Shown here piece after piece: positions 58,857 through 64,000 of a DNA stretch of 64,000 nucleotides. The stretch spans positions 248,001 through 312,000 of the forward strand of contig CANMFL010000005.1 in NCBI GenBank assembly GCA_947497185.1. The letters run 5' to 3'. Under the pieces are notes generated by a model. That model was not told the origin of the DNA. It did not search any database and saw only the letters and a list, made by a program, of their open reading frames with translations. This DNA is from an uncultured Paracoccaceae bacterium (GTDB lineage: Bacteria; Pseudomonadota; Alphaproteobacteria; Rhodobacterales; Rhodobacteraceae). The position numbers were made by a program, and so were the translations under genes. Position 1 is the first letter of the stretch. Each line of letters opens with the position of its first letter.

Positions 58857-59270
58857 ATGCCCCATCCGTTTCACCTCGCTTTTCATGTTCTGGATCTAGA
58901 CGAGGCGCGGGACTTCTATTCTGGCGCATTGGGGGCGACTGAAGGGCGTTCGACGGACACTTGGGTGGACTTCGACTTCTTCGGGCACCAGTTGTCGCTG
59001 CATCTGGGCGAGCCGTTTGCAAATGCGCCGACTGGTAAAGTGGGCGAGCATATGGTGCCGATGCCGCACTTTGGAATCGTGCTGCCGCTGGACGACTGGA
59101 ACGTGTTGGCGGGGCGTCTCGAAGAGCGCCAAACCGACTTCATCATTGCCCCCTCGGTCCGCTACAAAGGCGAGCCAGGAGAGCAATGGACGATGTTTTT
59201 CCGCGACCCATCGGGCAACCCGATTGAGGTCAAAGGATTTGCCGAGGCGTCAGGTTTGTTCGCGAGCTAA
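58857..59270 (+). CDS. VOC (glyoxalase/dioxygenase fold) protein
   Basis: 137 residues with two beta-alpha-beta-beta-beta modules. FHLAFHVLDLDEARDFYSG holds the first metal-binding His position, LSLHLGEP and MPHFGIVL the middle ones, and MFFRDPSGNPIEVKGF the final Glu. It is a typical VOC metalloenzyme; the substrate is unknown. Its end overlaps the convergent DUF2239 gene by 21 nt. Confidence 0.88.
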   Translation: MPHPFHLAFHVLDLDEARDFYSGALGATEGRSTDTWVDFDFFGHQLSLHLGEPFANAPTGKVGEHMVPMPHFGIVLPLDDWNVLAGRLEERQTDFIIAPSVRYKGEPGEQWTMFFRDPSGNPIEVKGFAEASGLFAS

Positions 59271-59753
59271 ATGCAACGCATAGTTGCGCACGTCGGCGGG
59301 CCAAGGTGCGATGATTGTCGCAAACCCCATCCAGTCGTTAGCGAAAAGCCTGCGCGACGCCTCTTCGAAGTTGGGTAAATCCCCGCCGATTGAAGACATA
59401 AAAGCATAGGTCGTGGTCTGGCGTTCGTTGTCGTGACGCGCGCCTGCCGCCTTGCTGATTTCCGCGTCAACCAGTCTGCGCAAAACGGCGGACGAGCCGC
59501 CTTTTTGACCGCTCAACCAGTCCCAATGGCGGGGCAGGAGGGTGATTTCCCGCGCTTTGACCCCCATTTTTGGCCTGCCACGGCTGGGTGGCGGCGCATC
59601 GCGCAGGTCAACGTCGCGCACTTTTCCAGTGGAATCGTCGTAGATCAAAAGGTTCACACCGCGCGGTAACGCCTCGCGTTGTGCGCTGATCATCGCGTTC
59701 ATGTCGCCTTGAGCGACAAGCGTGTGATTTTCAAATGCAGTATAAGTGCGCAT
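59250..59753 (-). CDS. DUF2239 family protein
   Basis: 167 residues. The N-terminal MRTYTAFENHTLVAQGD, the central LPRHWDWLSGQKGGSSAVLRRLVDAE and the C-terminal helical block match the DUF2239 family, whose function is unknown. SAVLRRLVDAEISKA is ribbon-helix-helix-like and could bind DNA. GGAGAC precedes the ATG. The promoter is overlapped by a paired operator at 59774-59820. Confidence 0.85.
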   Translation of the reverse strand: MRTYTAFENHTLVAQGDMNAMISAQREALPRGVNLLIYDDSTGKVRDVDLRDAPPPSRGRPKMGVKAREITLLPRHWDWLSGQKGGSSAVLRRLVDAEISKAAGARHDNERQTTTYAFMSSIGGDLPNFEEASRRLFANDWMGFATIIAPWPADVRNYALHLAREQT

Positions 59754-59773
59754 TTCAAGTCTCCTTGAAACGA

Positions 59774-59820
59774 CAATTAATACCCGTATTAAATTGAGTC
59801 AATAATATACGGGTATTAAT
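59774..59820 (-). promoter_or_regulatory. DUF2239 promoter with two palindromic operators
   Basis: Minus-strand -35 TTGACT (59797-59802) and -10 TAATTG (59774-59779) have a 17-bp spacer. The spacer is filled by TTAATACCCGTATTAA (59777-59792), a palindrome around CC. A second near-copy ends in GTATTAAT (about 59805-59820), just upstream of the -35. Together they give perfect 14-bp inverted arms (59776-59789 and 59807-59820). Confidence 0.65.
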
Positions 59821-59836
59821 GTTGGGGGTATTGCGG

Positions 59837-60838
59837 TTAGCGTACCCAGAAACCCGCCGATTTGATCTTGTTGCGGATCTGTTGTTCCTTGCGGGGCAGA
59901 TTATCTCTGTCGAACATTGCTCGCACTTTGTGGCCGCGTTGCTGGTAGACCATCCGCTTGTAGGGTTCGTATTGTTTAAGCAGCTTTTTGATTTTGTTCG
60001 GGGCTGCGACGGCTTCCATGACTTCGACGGCATGGTCGCTTTCGCGGGCGTAAAACAGTGGCAAAAGACGGTAATGGCAGGTGGTGTCGCCGTCGAGCCC
60101 TGCAAGCTCTGGGCCGGGTCGCCCGCCGCCAAATGAGTGGATGACGAGCGGCAGCACAATTTGGTCGAGCCATGGGTCAAGGGATTGAACTTCAATCTCT
60201 TTTGGTCCGTCATCACGCACAGCAAGTGCGTATTCGAGGAACCGATCGCCAAACGCTTTTGCGTCAGCGCCAAAGAACCAGCCCGCGTTAAAATACATGT
60301 AGCGTTGCCAGTATTCGTCGGGTTGCGACAGGTCGAGAGTGCTTTCAAATTCTAACCCGAATTTGTCGTAAAGAGACTTCCAAATCGCGGTGTAGCCGTC
60401 CCAGTATAATTCTTCTTGTGGCCATGTGCCTTCGCGTTTCATTGATGCCGCCGGACGGTCAAAATCGAACGGCACGGCGGTCAAATCACCTGTGATCAGC
60501 GTGTCTGTATCGAAGAACACAAAGGGTTCGCCAGCGGGCATCGCTTGCAGCCCTTCGATCTTGTTACCGTAGGGGTAAGACTGGCCGAAATGATGGTTTT
60601 TAAAGCCACGCACCTCTGCACCGAGGGCTTCCAACATCGCACGCACACCTGCGCTGATCCGTGGATCATGGTCCCATCTATCACCGGGCAGGGGTTCGAC
60701 GACGATCACTTTGCCGGGAAAATTAGGGGTCATCGTCCGAAGCGACGCTACAAATAGCAGGGCCTCGTACTCTAACCGACCCGATTGCCCTACGACCATA
60801 ATATTGAATGGCTGGTTTGATGCGGATGTCTGCGCCAT
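59837..60838 (-). CDS. GT-A-like (nucleotide-sugar transferase-like) protein
   Basis: 333 residues. FVFFDTDTLITGD (Asp110-x-Asp112) is a DxD-type metal/nucleotide site after an N-terminal Rossmann-like half (NIMVVGQSGRLEYEALLFVASL). The later FNAGWFFG and DPWLDQIVLPLVIH resemble glycosyltransferase family 8-like proteins. No signal peptide. No polysaccharide genes are adjacent. The activity is inferred from fold motifs only. Confidence 0.65.
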   Translation of the reverse strand: MAQTSASNQPFNIMVVGQSGRLEYEALLFVASLRTMTPNFPGKVIVVEPLPGDRWDHDPRISAGVRAMLEALGAEVRGFKNHHFGQSYPYGNKIEGLQAMPAGEPFVFFDTDTLITGDLTAVPFDFDRPAASMKREGTWPQEELYWDGYTAIWKSLYDKFGLEFESTLDLSQPDEYWQRYMYFNAGWFFGADAKAFGDRFLEYALAVRDDGPKEIEVQSLDPWLDQIVLPLVIHSFGGGRPGPELAGLDGDTTCHYRLLPLFYARESDHAVEVMEAVAAPNKIKKLLKQYEPYKRMVYQQRGHKVRAMFDRDNLPRKEQQIRNKIKSAGFWVR

Positions 60839-60936
60839 AATAAACCTACACTGCTGCGACTACGCATCTTCTTAGCGCAGAAAATGCAGCGACAACACCC
60901 CGTTGATGGGGGCAAAAAAACGAACGAGGTGGTTTG

Positions 60937-61452
60937 ATGTTTGATCTACTGTTGCCCTACGTGATCGGGCTTGCGATTGGGATCGAGCCGGATGCGCCGG
61001 TGGAGGACCTTGGGTTGGCGCTGCTACCTCCGGTTGTGGAGGGGTCCGGCGATCTTGCCGTGATGGGCGACCCTGAACCGCAGATCCCGACGGGCAAGTT
61101 TACAACGGCGGTCGAGGTCAAGCCGATCCTTGGCATGACCAAGGACAACTGGGTCGCGGTGCGCGCCTACGAGGGGCAAGACCTGTTGTATTTCTCGCAT
61201 TTGTTAGCGTGGCGTTGTGGGCTGTGGGATATTTCTTACGGTGTGAATGGTGCGCCTGCCGAGACAGTTGTCGGGATGGAGCCGTGTCACGAGGATACGG
61301 CCCAACCGAACAGCCTGATGGATGTGATTAACTACCCGATTTACGCGACCTTGCCGCTTGATTCGGTTGAAACCGTGTATGTCGAGGTTGTTTTCGACGA
61401 TGGCACCACGGATTTTGCGCAATTTAATCGATCCGAGATATTGATCCCTTAA
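60937..61452 (+). CDS. uncharacterised protein, possibly exported
   Basis: 171 residues from the ATG at 60937 after GAGGT; a TTG one codon upstream is also possible. The N-terminus MFDLLLPYVIGLAIGIEP is hydrophobic but not a clean signal peptide. Later conserved-looking segments are DNWVAVRAYEGQDLLYFSHL and RCGLWDISYGVNG, with a Cys pair (RCGLW and MEPCHED). I do not recognise a family. It is divergent from the GT-A-like gene and precedes the metal transporter. Confidence 0.65.
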   Translation: MFDLLLPYVIGLAIGIEPDAPVEDLGLALLPPVVEGSGDLAVMGDPEPQIPTGKFTTAVEVKPILGMTKDNWVAVRAYEGQDLLYFSHLLAWRCGLWDISYGVNGAPAETVVGMEPCHEDTAQPNSLMDVINYPIYATLPLDSVETVYVEVVFDDGTTDFAQFNRSEILIP

Positions 61453-61561
61453 GCGATCAGGTTACCTCTACATTATCGTGCGATGTGTGTTTTTAACGTG
61501 GTTAACAGGCCCGTGCTGCGGACGTGTGAGCCGTTCAAAGCTAATTTTCAATCGGCTAGTT

Positions 61562-61580
61562 GCGAATGCTTCTCATTTGC
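61562..61580 (+). promoter_or_regulatory. candidate Mur/Fur-type box upstream of sitA
   Basis: GCGAATGCTTCTCATTTGC is a 19-bp imperfect palindrome (7-bp arms, one mismatch) 42 bp before the sitA start. Alphaproteobacterial manganese-responsive Mur sites are palindromes of this length and A/T-flanked form. Confidence 0.5.
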
Positions 61581-61622
61581 GATAACTCTGCCGCAACCGA
61601 ACTCGGATATAAGGCGAACAAA

Positions 61623-62513
61623 GTGGCGATGAGATTTCTGACTGGACTAACCCTAGCCGCGACGATTGGGACAGGGGCGCATGCGGACCGATTAAAAGTC
61701 GTCACAACATTTACCGTTTTGGCCGACATGGCGCAGAACGTCGCGGGCGACGCGGCAGACGTTGTGTCGATCACCAAGCCGGGCGCAGAAATTCACGGAT
61801 ACGAGCCAACGCCGCAAGATTTGGTGCGTGCAATCGACGCTGACCTGATCATGTGGAACGGGTTGAACCTTGAATTGTGGTTCGAGCAATTTCTCGCGAA
61901 CCTAGGCGAAAAACCGTCGGTAACATTGACCGATGGGATTGATCCAATTTCGATTTCAGCAGGGTCCTACGAGGGTAAGGCTAATCCTCATGCGTGGATG
62001 GGTCTTGATAATGCGTTGATCTACATTGCAAATATTGAAGCTGCTTTGAAAAAGTATGATCCCGAAAATGCGTCGATCTATGCCGCGAACGCTGAAAGTT
62101 ACCGCGCAGAGCTTGAGGCAACAATCGCTCCGTTACGCGAAGAAATCGCGCAAATCCCCGAAGACGACCGCTGGCTTGTGACTTGCGAGGGTGCGTTCAG
62201 CTATTTGGCCCGCGATTTTGGTATGAAAGAGCTGTACTTGTGGCCGATGAACGCAGATGCGATTGGCACACCGCAGCAAGTGCGCAGCGTGATTGATGGC
62301 GTGCGCGATAACGACATTCCGGTGGTTTTCTGCGAAAGTACGGTGAACGCGTCGCCCGCGGAACAGGTGGCGCGTGAGACAGGATCGACCTTTGGCGGCG
62401 TACTATATGTTGATAGCCTCAGCGCCGAGGGCGGGCCGGTTCCGACCTACCTAGACCTGCTGCGCGTGACGTCTGAAACGATCGTAACAGGGTTAACTAC
62501 CAATGACGAATGA
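61623..62513 (+). CDS. sitA: manganese-type ABC transporter binding protein
   Basis: 296 residues from a GTG at 61623, with AAGG 8 nt upstream; the ATG at 61629 is the alternative. A signal peptide ([17 protein letters not shown]) precedes a cluster A-I metal-binding fold. Ligand segments are [11 protein letters not shown] (His), KANPHAWMG (His), [10 protein letters not shown] (Glu) and LYVDSLS (Asp). A His-His-Glu-Asp set favours Mn2+ or Fe2+ over zinc. It overlaps sitB by 11 bp. Confidence 0.92.
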   Translation: MAMRFLTGLTLAATIGTGAHADRLKVVTTFTVLADMAQNVAGDAADVVSITKPGAEIHGYEPTPQDLVRAIDADLIMWNGLNLELWFEQFLANLGEKPSVTLTDGIDPISISAGSYEGKANPHAWMGLDNALIYIANIEAALKKYDPENASIYAANAESYRAELEATIAPLREEIAQIPEDDRWLVTCEGAFSYLARDFGMKELYLWPMNADAIGTPQQVRSVIDGVRDNDIPVVFCESTVNASPAEQVARETGSTFGGVLYVDSLSAEGGPVPTYLDLLRVTSETIVTGLTTNDE

Positions 62514-63363
62514 TCCGGCTGGCGGCATTTTCGCCCGCGATGTGACGGTCACTTACCGCAACGGTCACACCGCCTTGCACAACGCAAGCTTTGAGATCCC
62601 GCGCGGGACGATCACCGCGTTGGTGGGGGTGAACGGTGCGGGTAAGTCCACGTTATTCAAAGCGATTATGGGATTTGTCCCAGCGGCGAGAGGCGAGATA
62701 AAGCTGCTTGGTAAAACGGTCAAAGAGGCCTTGCGCGAAAACTTGATCGCCTATGTTCCGCAATCCGAAGAGGTCGACTGGGCGTTCCCGGTGCTGGTCG
62801 AGGATGTGGTGATGATGGGCCGGTTTGGTCACATGGGCTTCCTGCGTATTCCCAAGGCAAAGGATCGTGCGGCAGTGGACGAAGCATTGCGCCGCGTCAA
62901 TATGTTGGATTTCCGCCACCGCCAGATCGGCGAGTTGTCCGGCGGGCAACGTAAACGCGTGTTTCTCGCGCGGTCTTTGGCGCAAGATGGACAGGTGATT
63001 TTGCTGGACGAGCCGTTCACCGGTGTTGACGTCAAAACCGAGGATCAGATCGTCGCATTGCTGCGCGAATTGCGCGCCGAGGGTCGCGTGATGCTGGTCT
63101 CGACGCACAACCTTGGGTCTGTGCCAGAATTTTGCGACCGCACGATCTTGGTTAAGGAAACGGTGCTGGCTTATGGTCCAACGGAACAAGTCTTCACCCG
63201 CGAAAACCTTGAGACGGCCTTTGGCGGGGTGCTGCGGCATTTCACGCTGGGCGGGACTGATTTGCACGATGACGACGATAGCCGCGAGGTGAGCATCATC
63301 ACCGATGACGAGCGCCCGTTTGTGCATTACGGCGAACGCAAAACGGATGGCGACGAGACATGA
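62503..63363 (+). CDS. sitB: manganese-type ABC transporter ATPase
   Basis: 286 residues. Walker [14 protein letters not shown]-loop VPQSEEVDW, signature [17 protein letters not shown] and Walker [13 protein letters not shown]. The Q-loop DWAFP is typical of the metal-chelate class. The C-terminal tail is long and acidic (DDDDSREV). Overlaps on both sides indicate one operon. Confidence 0.94.
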   Translation: MTNDPAGGIFARDVTVTYRNGHTALHNASFEIPRGTITALVGVNGAGKSTLFKAIMGFVPAARGEIKLLGKTVKEALRENLIAYVPQSEEVDWAFPVLVEDVVMMGRFGHMGFLRIPKAKDRAAVDEALRRVNMLDFRHRQIGELSGGQRKRVFLARSLAQDGQVILLDEPFTGVDVKTEDQIVALLRELRAEGRVMLVSTHNLGSVPEFCDRTILVKETVLAYGPTEQVFTRENLETAFGGVLRHFTLGGTDLHDDDDSREVSIITDDERPFVHYGERKTDGDET

Positions 63364-64000
63364 TCGACGTTCTGATGCAGCCTTTCACCTACGGCTATAT
63401 GTTCAACGCTATGTGGGTTTCTGCCTTAGTTGGCGGTGTATGCGCGTTTTTGTCGTCTTATTTGATGCTCAAAGGCTGGTCGCTGATCGGCGATGCTCTA
63501 AGCCATTCTGTCGTGCCAGGGGTCGCTGGCGCTTATATGCTTGGTCTACCTTTTGCCTTGGGCGCGTTCATTTCGGGCGGCTTGGCGGCCGCTGCGATGC
63601 TGTTTTTGTCAGGCAGGTCGGGACTGAAAATCGACGTGATTATCGGGATTATCTTTACGTCATTCTTTGGGCTTGGGCTGTTCATGATTTCGTTCAACCC
63701 AGTCGCCGTTAACATTCAGACGATCATCATGGGCAATATTTTGGCAATTACGCCGGGCGATACATTGCAATTGGCGGTGATCGGTTTTGTCTGTTTGGCT
63801 GTTCTGCTGCTGAAGTGGAAAGACCTGATGGTCACGTTTTTCGACGAAAACCATGCGCGTTCCATCGGCTTGCGGCCTGATATGCTGAAGGCGATGTTCT
63901 TCATTCTCTTGTCCGCCGCAATTGTCGCCGCGATGATGACTGTTGGCGCATTTTTGGTGATCGCGATGGTCGTGACGCCGGGGGCGACCGCCTATTTGCT
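63360..64000 (+). CDS. sitC: manganese-type ABC transporter permease, cut by window edge
   Basis: 213 residues are visible with no stop before the window ends. The start ATGA overlaps sit[47 protein letters not shown] and the later [20 protein letters not shown] are typical of the ABC-3 metal permease family. It works with sitA and sitB at the inner membrane. A second permease may follow outside the window. Confidence 0.92.
   Translation, partial: MIDVLMQPFTYGYMFNAMWVSALVGGVCAFLSSYLMLKGWSLIGDALSHSVVPGVAGAYMLGLPFALGAFISGGLAAAAMLFLSGRSGLKIDVIIGIIFTSFFGLGLFMISFNPVAVNIQTIIMGNILAITPGDTLQLAVIGFVCLAVLLLKWKDLMVTFFDENHARSIGLRPDMLKAMFFILLSAAIVAAMMTVGAFLVIAMVVTPGATAYL

Overview
The window looks like chromosomal DNA of a marine Rhodobacterales/Roseobacter-group alphaproteobacterium. 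The evidence is moderate G+C and a set of short lineage-typical genes: an hsp20 gene followed by a DUF1150 gene, ubiK, DUF465, DUF2842, a trxB/Lrp divergent pair and a long Sat-CysC protein. The genes are packed tightly, with many 4-nt start/stop overlaps. I saw no rRNA, tRNA, insertion sequence, phage gene or CRISPR array.

Layout. 1-2862: a TraB/GumN gene cut by the window edge, then groES-groEL behind a promoter and a CIRCE operator, with stacked hairpins at the end. 2880-8798: hydrolases, an EamA transporter, a Nudix protein, purE-purK, a DUF465 gene, and hsp20-DUF1150 behind an RpoH-like promoter and a ROSE-like RNA thermometer. 8816-17488: Sat-CysC joined in frame to a MarR-like regulator, trxB, an Lrp regulator, a Hint-domain protein, and the lgt-midA-pgeF operon facing ubiK. 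17504-29965: an M42 peptidase, an HD protein, a YbjN protein, then a long minus-strand cluster. Read in transcription order that cluster is ABC ATPase, binding protein, two permeases, glutamine-synthetase-like ligase, glutamine amidotransferase, a second ligase, a PuuB-like oxidase and a DegT-type aminotransferase. It looks like uptake and gamma-glutamylated breakdown of amines or amino acids. 30071-38230: rlmJ, an outer-membrane protein, pyrG with a possible switching leader, secG, purA, and a 707-residue acidic protein carrying a 9-bp minisatellite. 38372-53591: thiamine pyrophosphokinase, sdaA, rpiA, gor, hflK-hflC, a Deg-family protease, a ferredoxin, cobS and cobT, and a Kef-type antiporter. 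53803-64000: a 923-residue membrane protein with a PilM/GspL-like N-terminus and a PilP/GspC-like C-terminus, a SIMPL protein, metY, a DUF2239 gene behind a paired operator, a GT-A-like protein, and a manganese-type ABC importer (sitABC) cut by the right edge.

The strongest leads for something new are these: the 923-residue PilM/PilP-like fusion; the MarR/Sat-CysC junction, which a one-base change in an A-tract would undo; the ROSE-like leader of hsp20; the mutually exclusive stems ahead of pyrG; and the operator pairs at 10910-10955 and 59774-59820. All functions are inferred by reading the sequence; no database search was run.
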